From the NCBI RefSeq assembly GCF_003062295.1, contig NZ_PYCN01000011.1, positions 124,001 through 188,000 on the forward strand: DNA of 64,000 nt. Reading direction: 5' to 3'. Below the pieces are notes generated by a model. It saw nothing but the letters and a program-made list of their open reading frames with translations, was not told where the DNA came from and did no database searches. Numbering within the stretch: the first letter of the stretch is position 1; each line of letters opens with the position of its first letter. Below are positions 1-8,261 of the stretch, one piece after another. Made by a program: the position numbers and the translations under genes. This DNA comes from Bradyrhizobium algeriense. GTDB taxonomy: Bacteria; Pseudomonadota; Alphaproteobacteria; Rhizobiales; Xanthobacteraceae.

Positions 1-36
1 CGCTGATGGGTTTCGCTGCGCTCTACCCATCCTACC
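1..36. repeat. Partial copy of a palindromic intergenic repeat
   Basis: The first bases read 'gatgggtttcgctgcgctc' followed by 'acccatcctacc'. This matches the right arm of the element at 47464-47552. Only this arm is inside the window; the partner arm would lie to the left. No gene is visible in these bases. Confidence 0.6.
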
Positions 37-44
37 AAGCCTCC

Positions 45-1292
45 TCACTTTATCCCCGTACAACTCGCGTAGAACGTCGTCGTCGCCGGCCAGTCCGAGA
101 ACATGCCGCGCACGCCGACCTGCTTTGCCAGCACGTCCAGCACCGTCAGCGTATCGCCGTCGCGATCGACCACTGATTTGATCGATTTGTGGTAGAAGCC
201 GCCGCCCTTGTGCAGCGGGCCGTCGCGTTCCAGCGACCAGCCGATCAGGTCGAGGCCGGCGGCCTTCGCCGCCTTGGCGTATTCGGAGGGGACGATCTCG
301 CGCTTGTCGTTCAGCGTCAGCATGGTCCAGATCGGCGGGCCGAGGATCGCGACGCCTTGCGCCTTCAACTCCGCCATCGAGGGTTTCCAGGTGTCGGGCT
401 TATTGGGATCGAGGCCCTGCTTCTCGTAGCGGTCCTCGAGATACACCGCCTGCGCCCCGAACGCCGGCTCGGTCTTCACCCAATAGAGCACGTCGGCGAG
501 ATTAAAACTTTGCGCGAACACGTCGCCCGGGGGAATGCCGGCTTTCTTGTAGGCGTCCAGCATCTGGCTCGCGTATTTCTCCTGCGTGTAGTCGCCGTCG
601 AACGGCATCGGCACTTCCGGCGCCTTCAATTCCGGCGTGAATTTGGCGCCGAGGCTTTTGATCAGCGCGATGCTCTCGTCATGCGTCATCAGCGTGCCGG
701 AATTGGCGTAAAGATCCGTGCGCCAGCGCGGCGTGCCGTTCTGGTATTCCTCCAGCGTCTTCGCATCCGGATAGAAGCCGTCCATCTTCGCGGTGAGCCG
801 ACGGAACTCGGCGAGCGTGATGTCAGAGGTGCAGCACTTTGCCGAGGCCTTCTTGCCGGTGGCGGGATCGGCCGGGCTGAATCCTTGCGAGCATTTGGCG
901 GCAAGCTCCGGCACCGTCAAAATGTTGGTCGTGGTGTGCAGGTCGCACTGCGAATGGCGGCAGACCAGTTCGCGGTCTTTGGTAAAGGTCACGTCGCACT
1001 CGATGATGCCGGCGCCCATCCGGGCGGCCGCGACATAGGACTCTTTCGTATGCTCTGGGAATTCCAGCGCCGCGCCGCGGTGGCCGATGGAGAAGTCGGT
1101 CTTGCGAAACGGTCCGGTGCACTGGCTGAGCTGTTGCTTCAGCGGCCCGTCCTTCATCTTGTCGACCAGGTAGAACGGCCGCGGTCCGATCTGCGGCTCG
1201 CGCGGCAGCATGATCTCGTCTGCAAGGACGGAAGCGGTTGCCGCTAACAGGCAGAGGGCTGCGAGAAGGGCGGAGCGATGGCGGGCAGGCAT
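45..1292 (-). CDS. Secreted glycerophosphodiester phosphodiesterase family protein
   Basis: This 415-aa protein hydrolyses glycerophosphodiesters to an alcohol and glycerol phosphate, probably in the periplasm. The chosen ATG at 1292 has GAGGTG seven bases upstream and begins a clear signal peptide (MPARHRS, then a Leu/Ala-rich core ending VLA-DE). A longer reading frame upstream has no such features. The GDPD signature follows: [12 protein letters not shown] with the first catalytic His and Glu, then 'GIIECDV' for metal binding and 'CRHSQCDL' with the second His. The barrel runs to the C-terminus with no extra domain. The length is at the long end for bacterial secreted GDPDs. Its neighbour reads divergently, so it is probably transcribed alone. 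The family call is firm; the natural substrate is not known. Confidence 0.9.
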   Translation of the reverse strand: MPARHRSALLAALCLLAATASVLADEIMLPREPQIGPRPFYLVDKMKDGPLKQQLSQCTGPFRKTDFSIGHRGAALEFPEHTKESYVAAARMGAGIIECDVTFTKDRELVCRHSQCDLHTTTNILTVPELAAKCSQGFSPADPATGKKASAKCCTSDITLAEFRRLTAKMDGFYPDAKTLEEYQNGTPRWRTDLYANSGTLMTHDESIALIKSLGAKFTPELKAPEVPMPFDGDYTQEKYASQMLDAYKKAGIPPGDVFAQSFNLADVLYWVKTEPAFGAQAVYLEDRYEKQGLDPNKPDTWKPSMAELKAQGVAILGPPIWTMLTLNDKREIVPSEYAKAAKAAGLDLIGWSLERDGPLHKGGGFYHKSIKSVVDRDGDTLTVLDVLAKQVGVRGMFSDWPATTTFYASCTGIK

Positions 1293-1414
1293 GGGTGGCA
1301 CCTCGGAAAACGCGTTGCGCGCGGCCTTGATATCACGGAGCATGTGACAGTTGCGTGTGGCCGGCAACCGGTGTCCCATGCGCCGAACAAAAACAATGCC
1401 CGGGAGGAAATCCA

Positions 1415-1729
1415 ATGCCCGCAGCCTTTTTCGTCGTCCGCGCCACCGTGACCGATCCGGCCAAGCGCCAGGCGTTCGACACCTGGTATTCGCGCGAGCA
1501 TCTGCCGGATGCGATGAAATCGTTCGGGGCCGTGAAGGCATGGCGCTACTGGAGCGTCACCGATCCATCGCTGCACCAGGCGATGTACCAATTCCCCGAC
1601 AAGACTGCGCTCGACCGCGCGATCGAGGGGCCGGAGATGAAGCGCTTGATCGCCGATTTCAACCGCGACTGGCCGGACGTGACGCGCACGCGGGATATGC
1701 TGGTGCTTGCCGAGGAGCGCGTGGCGTAA
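1415..1729 (+). CDS. Small dimeric alpha/beta-barrel-like protein (EthD/DUF4286-like)
   Basis: This encodes 104 aa. The start is fixed by GGGAGGAAA ending four bases before the ATG; in-frame codons further upstream have no ribosome binding site. The protein opens with a beta strand ([12 protein letters not shown]), then a helix containing '[11 protein letters not shown]'. That pattern of aromatic residues and HLP is typical of ferredoxin-like dimeric alpha/beta-barrel proteins such as EthD or DUF4286. There is no signal peptide or metal motif. It is divergent from the phosphodiesterase at 45-1292 and alone on its strand until 1971. A small-molecule or monooxygenase-accessory role is only an inference from the fold. 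Confidence 0.75.
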   Translation: MPAAFFVVRATVTDPAKRQAFDTWYSREHLPDAMKSFGAVKAWRYWSVTDPSLHQAMYQFPDKTALDRAIEGPEMKRLIADFNRDWPDVTRTRDMLVLAEERVA

Positions 1730-1890
1730 GACGGTAGTCGTTCCCGCGAAGCTTGTCCGGCGTAGCTCGCAGAGCGAAGCCGGATCACACGCGCGCGCGA
1801 TGCAAAAATGCTGCAGCGGCGACAAATGTTCCGCTGCGAGTAGCAGCGCCACGAAAATAATTCCGGATCGGCTTCGTTCGCGGCAATGCT

Positions 1891-1914
1891 GAACGCGCAG
1901 TTCACCGCGCGTTC
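1891..1914. promoter_or_regulatory. 8-bp inverted repeat upstream of the Tat-signal gene
   Basis: GAACGCGC and GCGCGTTC are separated by eight bases, and the right arm ends 56 bases before the ATG at 1971. There is no T-run, so a terminator is unlikely. The spacing suits an operator. No known regulator's consensus is recognised. Confidence 0.4.
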
Positions 1915-1970
1915 ATCTAGGCAGCTTGAAACTCTCTTCTTCGCACCCAGCAGACGGAGGAGGAGATGTG

Positions 1971-2312
1971 ATGGAACGCCGCCACTTTCTGAAACTCGCC
2001 TTTGGAATTGCCGCGGGCGGTGTCGCGCTTGCAGCGAGCGCGCAGGCCGCGCCGCTGATGCCGGCGCCGCTCGCTGACGACGCCAAACTGCCCGTCAATC
2101 CTGATGCCCAACCCGCCGTCACGTCGGGCGAGGAGGTCGATCGCCTCACACCCGAAGAAGTGCGCTGGGGCCGTGGCCGCGGCCGTCATCGCGGCTGGGG
2201 CCGCCGGCACTGGGGCTGGCGCCGCCGCCGCTGGCGTCGCAGGTATTGGGGCTGGCATCGCCGCCGTCGTTGGCGCCGCCGCTACTGGCGCCGTCGTCGT
2301 TACTACTGGTAA
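1971..2312 (+). CDS. Tat-exported Arg/Trp-rich small protein
   Basis: This 113-aa protein starts at an ATG preceded by GGAGGAGGAG. The N-terminus is MERRHFLKLAF, a clear twin-arginine motif (RRxFLK), followed by a Gly/Ala-rich core ending in ASAQA. The mature middle is acidic and Pro-rich (residues 28-58). The last 50 or so residues are almost only Arg, Trp, Gly, His and Tyr in patterns such as WGWRRRRW and RRRYYW. Such a tail is strongly cationic and aromatic and could bind polyanions, envelope or metal; that is inference. Export by Tat implies folding or cofactor loading before transport, which is odd for so low-complexity a tail. Similar Tat-signal proteins of unknown role are common in Bradyrhizobium. 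Confidence 0.8.
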   Translation: MERRHFLKLAFGIAAGGVALAASAQAAPLMPAPLADDAKLPVNPDAQPAVTSGEEVDRLTPEEVRWGRGRGRHRGWGRRHWGWRRRRWRRRYWGWHRRRRWRRRYWRRRRYYW

Positions 2313-2423
2313 GTCGCCGTCAGGGATTGTTCAGAGCGTTTTCCCGCGAAGCATGCCCTCGGACTTGATCCGTGGGTGGAGACCGGTTCGCGTCAAGAAA
2401 ACGCGTCAAATCAAAAATTGAAG

Positions 2424-2450
2424 GCCCGTTCCGATTCTATCGGGACGGGC
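2424..2450. other. Hairpin in the 3' region after the Tat-signal gene
   Basis: GCCCGTtCCGAT pairs with ATCGGgACGGGC around a three-base loop, with one mismatch. The strong terminator hairpin starts 12 bases further on. The two stems together separate the convergent genes at 1971-2312 and 2508-2762. Confidence 0.5.
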
Positions 2451-2461
2451 TTGCAAGGAAT

Positions 2462-2490
2462 AAAAAAAGCCCCGCGCGAGCGGGGCTTTT
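2462..2490. terminator. Bidirectional rho-independent terminator
   Basis: An A-run leads into GCCCCGC-GCGA-GCGGGGC and then TTTT. It therefore works as a terminator on either strand, and it sits between two convergent genes. It ends 18 bases from the stop of the minus-strand gene. Confidence 0.85.
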
Positions 2491-2507
2491 GTCATACTTG
2501 GGGAATG

Positions 2508-2762
2508 TCAGTAAGCGCGGCAGCGTCCATACCGCCACACGGTGCCGTAGGGGCAACCGCGGCCGGGCCGCACCACGACGACCGGAGCTGCGGGCCGCAC
2601 CACTACGACCGGGCCTGGACGAACCACAACGGCCCGCCGATTGGGTTGGCAGCCGCCATAGGGGCCACGATGCCAGCCGGGGCCGCATCCGCCTGCGGCT
2701 TCCGCCGCGCTGAAGCTGGCAACGGTGCCCAAGGCCAAAACTGCTGCGAAAAGGTACTTCAA
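2508..2762 (-). CDS. GCG_CRPN-type small secreted protein
   Basis: This 84-aa protein probably uses TTG at 2762, six bases after ACGGGAGAA. A longer frame starting at 2795 gives an N-terminus unlike a signal peptide. From TTG the sequence is a normal signal peptide (KYLFAAVLALG, ending AAEA). The mature part begins GGCGPGWHRGPYGGCQPNRR, the conserved Cys-Gly/Pro-Asn motif of the GCG_CRPN family known mainly from Bradyrhizobium. It continues with repeated VVVRPGPVVVVRP units and ends with a second Cys pair (GCPYG and GRCR). Function is unknown. The four cysteines suggest a disulfide-bonded periplasmic or surface protein. Confidence 0.8.
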   Translation of the reverse strand: MKYLFAAVLALGTVASFSAAEAAGGCGPGWHRGPYGGCQPNRRAVVVRPGPVVVVRPAAPVVVVRPGRGCPYGTVWRYGRCRAY

Positions 2763-2846
2763 TGTTTTCTCCCGTTCTTGGCCGCGAGGCGGCACGGTCG
2801 GAACCTAGTCACGAACACCTGAATGGAACATGAATGTCGTGATTTG

Positions 2847-3857
2847 TCATGGGGCGACGGCTAGAAATCCGAGCACCAGTTCGCTGTATCTGGCCGGTGC
2901 CTCCAGAAATACCAGATGGCCGGTATTCGCCACCACCTCGGCCCGGCCCTTGGCCATCCTGGCGGCGAGCGCTTTGGCGAGCTCGGCGTTCTGCCCCATT
3001 TTCGCGCGCAGCGCTTCCGGCGCATTCGCGCGTCCCGGCGCGTTGTGATCGTCGGCGCCCATCACGAACAGCGTCGGCTGCGTGATCAGCGGGATCTCGT
3101 GCACGACGGGCTCGCGGTAGATCATCTGCGCCGAGCTGACAAAGGCGCGCAGCCAGCGCGGATATTCGGCGCTGCCCTTGATGTTGAAACGCGCGTCGAT
3201 GAACGGTGTGACCTGTTCGGGCGGCAGCTTTAGCGCGTAATTGGTCTCGAGCTGCTTGCGATAGCCGTCCGCGGTGAGTTTGTCCTCGTTCTCCAGGATC
3301 TTCTCGGTCGGCGTCGGCGGCACGTAGTGCCGATAATCCTCCAGGCCGATGGGAGCGGTCAGCACCAGATGCGCGATCCGGTCGGGCCAGGCGCGCGCGA
3401 TCCGCACGCCCAGCATGCCGCCGAGCGAATGCGCCACGATATCGGCCTTGGCGATGTTGAGATGATCGAGCAGCGCGATCGTGTTGCGCGCCAGCGTATC
3501 GAAATGCAGATCGCCTTGCGGCTTGGAGGATTTGCCGAAGCCGATCTGGTCCGGCACGACCACGCGATAGCCGGCATCGCTCAGCGTCTTGATCACCGGC
3601 GCCCAATAGCTCGATGGGAAATTGCGGCCATGCAGCAGCACCACGGTGCGGCCGTTCGGCTGCCCGGGAGCTACGTCCATATAGGCCATCCGCACCTGTT
3701 CGCCGTCGTTCACCAGCGGCAGCAGGTGGACGGGGTAGGGATAGGAAAAACCTTCGAGCCCGATGCCGTAGGGCTCGCGCGTCGCGGGTTCGGCTGCCCG
3801 CGCGCAGGAGAGGCCGCCCACGATAAGAGAAAAGCAGATAATGATCGCGCGTCGCAT
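2847..3857 (-). CDS. Secreted alpha/beta hydrolase
   Basis: This 336-aa hydrolase has a signal peptide (MRRAIIICFSLIVGG, ending ARA). The ATG at 3857 is preferred because GGAG lies six bases before it; an ATG four codons earlier lacks a ribosome binding site. The alpha/beta-hydrolase signatures are all visible. They are the oxyanion segment LLHGRNF near residue 75, nucleophile elbow AHSLGG with Ser about 144, acid segment MGADDHN, and catalytic NTGHLVFLE near the C-terminus. The fold resembles epoxide hydrolases and haloperoxidases. It lies upstream of the terminator region and reads the same way as the ArsR gene at 3943, 85 bases away. The substrate is unknown. Confidence 0.88.
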   Translation of the reverse strand: MRRAIIICFSLIVGGLSCARAAEPATREPYGIGLEGFSYPYPVHLLPLVNDGEQVRMAYMDVAPGQPNGRTVVLLHGRNFPSSYWAPVIKTLSDAGYRVVVPDQIGFGKSSKPQGDLHFDTLARNTIALLDHLNIAKADIVAHSLGGMLGVRIARAWPDRIAHLVLTAPIGLEDYRHYVPPTPTEKILENEDKLTADGYRKQLETNYALKLPPEQVTPFIDARFNIKGSAEYPRWLRAFVSSAQMIYREPVVHEIPLITQPTLFVMGADDHNAPGRANAPEALRAKMGQNAELAKALAARMAKGRAEVVANTGHLVFLEAPARYSELVLGFLAVAP

Positions 3858-3942
3858 CGCAGGCTCCATCGTTTGGGATGCGGCCTTATTGATGCGATGA
3901 AAGCGCGCCGTAAAGCCGGCGCGGCTTCACGTTTTGCGGAGA

Positions 3943-4647
3943 TCAGGGCCGCTCCTGATCGTTTCCGAACAGCGCAGCAAACCGCTTTTCACCGGTGCGC
4001 GTAAAATTCACGACGCGGCTGCCTGGCGTCGGATCGCGCGCTGCCCAGTTGAGTTCGGTGAACCGGTTCATCACGGCGGCCCCCAGCGTGCCGGCGAGGT
4101 GATGGCGGCGTTCGCTCCAGTCGAGACAGGCCTTGCACACCGGCCGGCGCGGATGCACCAGCGCCTCGGCATCGATCTGCAACGCCTCGGCCATGAAGCG
4201 CTTGCCCTCGCCGGTGAGTTCGATGTCCTGTTTTGTTTGCCGGACCAGCCGCTGCTTGCGCAGGCTGTCGAGCATCTGCACGCCGAGATCGCCGGCGAGA
4301 TGATCGTAGCAGATCCGCGCCCGCCGCAGCGCCGGCTCCTTCGGCCCCGTGCGCACGCGGGTGTGACCGGCGCGCTCGGCGAGGCCCGCAAGGCCTTCGA
4401 GCACATGCGCGACGTCGGGGCCGGTGAGGCGGTAATAGCGGTGACGGCCCTGTTTTTCAGGTTCGATCAGGCCGCCGGCTTCGAGTTTCGCCAGATGCGA
4501 ACTCGCGGTCTGCGGCGTGATGCCGGCCTGGTGCGCCAGCTCGCTCGCGGTCAGCGCGCGGCCGGTCATCAGCGCGGTCAGCATGTTGGAGCGCGCGGGA
4601 TCGCCGACGAGCGAGGCGACCATGGCGATGTCGGGGCCTGCTTTCAT
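3943..4647 (-). CDS. ArsR/HTH-type transcriptional regulator
   Basis: This is a 234-aa repressor-type regulator. Residues 10-85 form the winged helix: '[12 protein letters not shown]', recognition helix '[15 protein letters not shown]' and wing 'QGRHRYYRL'. The C-terminal 140 residues are an effector or dimer domain with a Cys pair (VCKACLDW) and many Arg residues. This is the longer ArsR-like form of proteobacteria, not a minimal 100-aa metal sensor. The start lacks a good ribosome binding site. The gene lies head-to-head with the NIPSNAP gene at 4849, with a palindromic repeat between them, so it may control that gene or itself. The inducer cannot be inferred. Confidence 0.85.
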   Translation of the reverse strand: MKAGPDIAMVASLVGDPARSNMLTALMTGRALTASELAHQAGITPQTASSHLAKLEAGGLIEPEKQGRHRYYRLTGPDVAHVLEGLAGLAERAGHTRVRTGPKEPALRRARICYDHLAGDLGVQMLDSLRKQRLVRQTKQDIELTGEGKRFMAEALQIDAEALVHPRRPVCKACLDWSERRHHLAGTLGAAVMNRFTELNWAARDPTPGSRVVNFTRTGEKRFAALFGNDQERP

Positions 4648-4713
4648 AGTTCGATGATAGCCGAAGCATTGACGTCGATCAAGTGGGTATTGTCACGGCT
4701 GCAACACCAGGCT

Positions 4714-4826
4714 CCGTCATTGCGAGCGAAGCGAAGCAATCCATGCCGCCACGAGTGGAGGAATGGATTGCTTCGTCGCTTCGCTCCCTTGCGCAAACGC
4801 TTCGCGTTTGTCGCAGGCAATGACGG
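4714..4826. repeat. Palindromic intergenic repeat (REP-like)
   Basis: The element begins CCGTCATTGCGAGCGAAGCG and ends with GGCAATGACGG. Its halves 'gaagcaatccat' and 'atggattgcttc' are reverse complements. A second inner stem is 'gcgcaaacgcttcgcgtttg'. It fills the gap between divergent genes and resembles dispersed palindromes that I associate with Bradyrhizobium. Confidence 0.75.
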
Positions 4827-4848
4827 TGCAGAATTATTGGAGAACCTC

Positions 4849-5157
4849 ATGACCATCACCGTTTTCATCCGCTACCAGCTCGATCCGTTCAAACGCGCCC
4901 AGTTCGAGCAATACTCAAAAAACTGGCTCACCATCATCCCGAAATGCGGCGGCGACCTGCTCGGCTACTGGATGCCGCATGAGGGCACCAACAACATCGC
5001 GTTTGCGCTGATCTCGTTCGAGAGTCTCGCCGCCTATGAAAGCTACCGCGCACGGCTGCGCGCCGACAGCGAGGGCATGGCCAATTTCAATTTCGCCGAG
5101 GAGAACAAGTTCATCCTCACTGAGGAGCGGACCTTCCTGCGCAAGGTCGTGGCGTGA
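4849..5157 (+). CDS. NIPSNAP family protein
   Basis: This encodes 102 aa. The start ATG has TTGGAG six bases upstream, and the frame further upstream is only antisense shadow of the ArsR gene. The sequence is a ferredoxin-like alpha/beta barrel monomer ([11 protein letters not shown] at the N-terminus, then '[19 protein letters not shown]'), typical of the NIPSNAP domain. There is no signal peptide. NIPSNAP proteins are small dimeric proteins of mostly unknown role, often near catabolic genes. The next gene (PEP mutase family) begins 68 bases downstream on the same strand and could be co-transcribed. Confidence 0.85.
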   Translation: MTITVFIRYQLDPFKRAQFEQYSKNWLTIIPKCGGDLLGYWMPHEGTNNIAFALISFESLAAYESYRARLRADSEGMANFNFAEENKFILTEERTFLRKVVA

Positions 5158-5225
5158 GGCGTCTGGCAGAACAGGCGTTGCGTTCCTATCTACGCGGCGC
5201 CAACAAACATTGAGGGGAGCGACCC

Positions 5226-6038
5226 ATGCTGACACCTGCTGACAAACGCGCCGCGTTCAGGACATTGCACGAGAGCGGATGCTTCATCATCCCCAATCCC
5301 TTTGACGTCGGCAGCGCGGTAGCCTTGCAGCATCTCGGCTTCAAGGCGCTGGCTACCACCAGCGCGGGCTTTGCCTGGACGATCGCCAAGGCCGACAACC
5401 GCGTCACCGTCGACGACGTCTGCAACCATCTGGCCGCGATCTCTGCGGCGGTCGATATTCCTGTTAATGCCGACTTCGAGGACGGCTTTGCCCACGAACC
5501 GGACAAGGTCGGTGTCAACGTCGCCCGCGCCGTGAAGACCGGCGTGGCCGGCCTTTCGATCGAGGATTTTACCGGAGACAACGCAAAACCGCTGTTCGAT
5601 CGCGCGCTTGCGATCGATCGCATCAGCGCGGCGCGCAAAGCGATCGATGCCGACAATAGCGGCGTCTTGCTCACCGGCCGCTGCGAGGCGTTTTTGCGCG
5701 GGCAGAAGGATCTGACGCTTGTGATCGACCGGCTCACCGCCTATGCCGAGGCGGGCGCCGATTGCCTCTATGCGCCCGGCATCACGACGGCTGAAGAGAT
5801 TTCGGCCGTGGTGAAGGCGGTCGCGCCAAAACCCGTCAATCTCCTGGTCGGCGCGGCCGGCCCGTCGCTGAAGGCGGCCTCTGATCTCGGCGTGCGCCGG
5901 ATCAGCGTCGGCGCCTCGCTGGCGCGGATGGCATGGGCCGGCTTCATGAAGGCATCAAAGGAGATGGCGGAGCAGGGGACGTTCACCGAATTCGCGAACG
6001 GCTATCCCGGCGGCGAACTCAACAAGATGTTCAGCTAG
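5226..6038 (+). CDS. Isocitrate lyase/PEP mutase family enzyme
   Basis: This 270-aa TIM-barrel enzyme would cleave or rearrange a 2-hydroxy- or 2-oxo-carboxylate using Mg2+. The start follows GAGGGGAGCG. Family marks are the N-terminal 'FIIPNPFDVGSA', the 'VNADFEDGF' Mg-binding strand, 'GLSIEDFTGD', and 'LTGRCEAFL' in the position of the catalytic-loop Lys/Arg-Cys segment of isocitrate lyases. The length equals that of PEP-mutase/oxaloacetase-type members and lacks the insertions of true isocitrate lyase. Substrate specificity cannot be fixed from sequence. A GC-rich hairpin at 6064-6087 ends the transcript. Confidence 0.88.
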   Translation: MLTPADKRAAFRTLHESGCFIIPNPFDVGSAVALQHLGFKALATTSAGFAWTIAKADNRVTVDDVCNHLAAISAAVDIPVNADFEDGFAHEPDKVGVNVARAVKTGVAGLSIEDFTGDNAKPLFDRALAIDRISAARKAIDADNSGVLLTGRCEAFLRGQKDLTLVIDRLTAYAEAGADCLYAPGITTAEEISAVVKAVAPKPVNLLVGAAGPSLKAASDLGVRRISVGASLARMAWAGFMKASKEMAEQGTFTEFANGYPGGELNKMFS

Positions 6039-6063
6039 CGCCAAAGTCAGCGAGCCACAAAAA

Positions 6064-6087
6064 GCAGCGGGCCGGTCGGCCCGCTGC
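6064..6087. terminator. GC-rich hairpin between convergent genes
   Basis: GCAGCGGGCC-GGTC-GGCCCGCTGC is a perfect 10-bp stem with a four-base loop, 25 bases after the stop at 6038. Only a weak T-rich stretch (gttgtttc) follows, and an A-run precedes it, so termination may work in both directions. The minus-strand gene ends at 6110. Confidence 0.7.
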
Positions 6088-6109
6088 GCGTTGTTTCGGA
6101 TGATGACCG

Positions 6110-6547
6110 TTACTGCTTGGCCGGCGCGTTGTCCGCAGGCGGCGTGGTCGACTTGTTCATGTCCGTGCTGGGCGGAGATGGCGGCGTCGGGCGATTCGTC
6201 GCCGCACCCGTGGTCGTACCCGGATCGGCGTTGCTGCGCGGCGTTACGTCACGCATGCCCGGAGGCGCCGCAGGGTTAGCCGGCTGCGTCTGCTGCGCGG
6301 TCCGGTTCTCCGGCGAGGTACCCGCCTGGTTCACGGTCGTATTGTTGAGACCATAGAACAGCGCGCCCAGCACCACCGCGATGGCAACGGCGAACATCGC
6401 GACCTTCGCGCCGCTGGGAGGACCCTCACCGAGGCCGGGATCGGCCTGCAACTCATTGTCGAGACTGTTGAGGCGGGCCTGATGGCGGATTTCTTCATCG
6501 CTCAGGCCGGGGCGATAGGGATCGTTCGGATTGGGTTGGTAAGCCAT
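6110..6547 (-). CDS. Single-pass membrane protein with Pro/Thr-rich tail
   Basis: This encodes 145 aa starting at an ATG with GGAGG nine bases upstream. The N-terminal cytoplasmic segment (about 47 residues) is Asn/Pro-rich and then acidic. One transmembrane helix follows (residues 48-66, AMFAVAIAVVLGALFYGL). The C-terminal 75 residues are low-complexity Thr/Pro/Ala/Asn, presumably periplasmic and disordered. There is no enzymatic domain. It matches a common type of Rhizobiales hypothetical protein. It reads away from the cytochrome gene at 6749-8008 with a 200-base gap. Function is unknown. Confidence 0.75.
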   Translation of the reverse strand: MAYQPNPNDPYRPGLSDEEIRHQARLNSLDNELQADPGLGEGPPSGAKVAMFAVAIAVVLGALFYGLNNTTVNQAGTSPENRTAQQTQPANPAAPPGMRDVTPRSNADPGTTTGAATNRPTPPSPPSTDMNKSTTPPADNAPAKQ

Positions 6548-6748
6548 GAATGGGTTCCTCCGTTAGCATCCCGAAGACAATGGCTGGCGCGCCCGGATGT
6601 TCCGCGCCTGTGTTGCAACTCCGTAATGTTGGAACCTCAGTTCCCATGTGAAGTAGCGCCGCGCTCGCGGCGTGATGCGCCGCTGATCCGGGGTCCGTGG
6701 CACGGCTTGGGTCCCGGCTCTGCGGCGCACCGCGTGCGCGGGACACGA

Positions 6749-8008
6749 TCATTTGCGCCGCGCTTTCGCGACCTGATCAGCCGTCACCAGCGGCGCCGCA
6801 TTGCCCCAGGAATTGCGGATATAGTTCGTCACGTCGGCAATCTGCTGGTCGGTCATCTTCGCGGCATAGGCCGGCATCGATCCCTTGTTCGGCGCGCGCG
6901 GCGTCGTCACGGTTTCCGCGCCGTCGAGGATGATGCGCAGCGTGCTCAAGGCGTCGGCGGACTGCATATTGGCGTTGCCGGGCAGCGGCGGGTAGATTCG
7001 CGGCGCACTTGAGCCGTCCTCTTCGTGGCAGGCGATGCAAGCGCCGTCATAGAGTTTTTTGCCTTCTGCCATTTGCGCCGGCGAGGGCGGGGTGACCTTC
7101 GGTTCCGGCGCGCCGGCCGGCAGACCTTTCAGGTAAATCGCGATGGCTCTGACATCCGCATCGCTCATCTTCGAGGTCGAATTGACCACGACCTCGGACA
7201 TCAGCTCGCCGGCATGGCTCCTGGCGTTGCGGCCGCTCTGCAGATACTCGGTGATGTCCTCCACGCTCCAGGATTTCAGGCCGCTACGTTCAGCGCCGTC
7301 CAGCCGCGGCGCGAACATGCCGTCGACGCGTCCGCCGCCATACTTCTGGCCGCGCTTGTCTGCGCCGAGCATGTTCTTCGGCGTATGGCAGACCCCGCAA
7401 TGCGCGACGCCTTCGACCAGGTAGCGCCCGCGATTCCACTCCGCGCTCTTCTGCTGGTCGGGCATCAGAATGCCGGGCTTGAAGAACAGCCAGTTCCAGC
7501 CGCGCATGACGACGCGATAGTTGAACGGAAAGCGCAGCTCCGGCGCGCGGGGCTCGTTTCGCATTGGCGCCAGCGTCGCCAGATAGGCGCGAATAGCGAA
7601 AATGTCCTGGCGCGTCAGCCTGGTGAAATTCGGATAGGGGAAGGCCGGGTAATAGCGCGAGCCGTCGCGCGCCACGCCGAAGCGCAGGGCGCGGTAGAAA
7701 TCGTCATCGCTCCAGGCGCCCAAGCCCGTCGCGCGATCCGGCGTCAGATTGGGCGTGTAGATGCCGCCGAACGGGGTATCGATCCGCTTGCCGCCGGCGA
7801 ACGGTTTTGCGGGATCGGCGGTATGGCAGCTCGCGCAGTCGCCGGCTTCCGTCAGCGCCTTGCCGCGCGCTATATCCTCAAGCGTTGGCTCAGCTTTGGA
7901 TTGGGCATGGCTTTCGCTGACCGCGAAGACCTCACCGCCCGCGAACGCAGTGCACAAAAGCATGGCAGCGAGAATCGTCCGCATCATCCGGCGTGGTCCC
8001 TGCACCAT
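6749..8008 (-). CDS. Three-haem c-type cytochrome, alcohol/aldehyde dehydrogenase subunit type
   Basis: This 419-aa periplasmic electron carrier has three CxxCH haem sites: CASCH near residue 58, CGVCH near 205 and CIACH near 335. The arrangement is that of cytochrome c subunits of membrane-bound alcohol, aldehyde or gluconate dehydrogenases. The ATG at 8008 follows GGGAGG by four bases and starts a signal peptide ending in SHAQS. Two later Met codons (7987, 7984) are alternatives. Axial Met candidates include 'MPDQQ' and 'GSMPAYAAKM'. No dehydrogenase catalytic subunit is encoded nearby, so its partner must be elsewhere or it is a stand-alone carrier. Confidence 0.9.
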   Translation of the reverse strand: MVQGPRRMMRTILAAMLLCTAFAGGEVFAVSESHAQSKAEPTLEDIARGKALTEAGDCASCHTADPAKPFAGGKRIDTPFGGIYTPNLTPDRATGLGAWSDDDFYRALRFGVARDGSRYYPAFPYPNFTRLTRQDIFAIRAYLATLAPMRNEPRAPELRFPFNYRVVMRGWNWLFFKPGILMPDQQKSAEWNRGRYLVEGVAHCGVCHTPKNMLGADKRGQKYGGGRVDGMFAPRLDGAERSGLKSWSVEDITEYLQSGRNARSHAGELMSEVVVNSTSKMSDADVRAIAIYLKGLPAGAPEPKVTPPSPAQMAEGKKLYDGACIACHEEDGSSAPRIYPPLPGNANMQSADALSTLRIILDGAETVTTPRAPNKGSMPAYAAKMTDQQIADVTNYIRNSWGNAAPLVTADQVAKARRK

Positions 8009-8213
8009 CTGGCCTCCCGGGGCGTTATAGCGCGAAAGCGGACAGGGGAGGGATGTCATGCCGTTTCGCGCCGAGGCTCCCGGACGACACAAACCGAAAA
8101 GCGGTGCCGTTATTCCCGGCACGAAGTTGCGATCTTTGAAAGCGCGGCTCCGGGGGCGAGATTTGTAGTGCGTCCGCTGAAAAATCCGACATAGACTGGT
8201 TCTAACAAGCTCA

Positions 8214-8237
8214 GATGACTAGCTAAAAACAGTCATC
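8214..8237. promoter_or_regulatory. 7-bp inverted repeat in the iorAB-type promoter region
   Basis: GATGACT and AGTCATC are perfect arms around 'agctaaaaac', ending 24 bases before the ATG at 8262. The position suits a repressor operator or a leader hairpin. The 250 bases between the divergent genes (8009-8261) hold no other recognisable gene. Confidence 0.4.
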
Positions 8238-8261
8238 CCGATCCAGGCTCAAGAGGGTGCA

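Noticed and set aside
189-1247. Long plus-strand open frame of about 350 codons
   Set aside because: It is antisense to the phosphodiesterase gene, has no ribosome binding site, and its composition (Arg/Leu/Val-rich) is what high-GC antisense frames give.
4714-4826. Considered as a CRISPR-like repeat
   Set aside because: It is one palindrome with internal hairpins. There are no regularly spaced repeats or spacers, and no cas genes occur in the window.
3934-4848. 300-codon extension upstream of the NIPSNAP gene
   Set aside because: It runs antisense through the ArsR gene and a palindromic repeat. The NIPSNAP start at 4849 has its own ribosome binding site.
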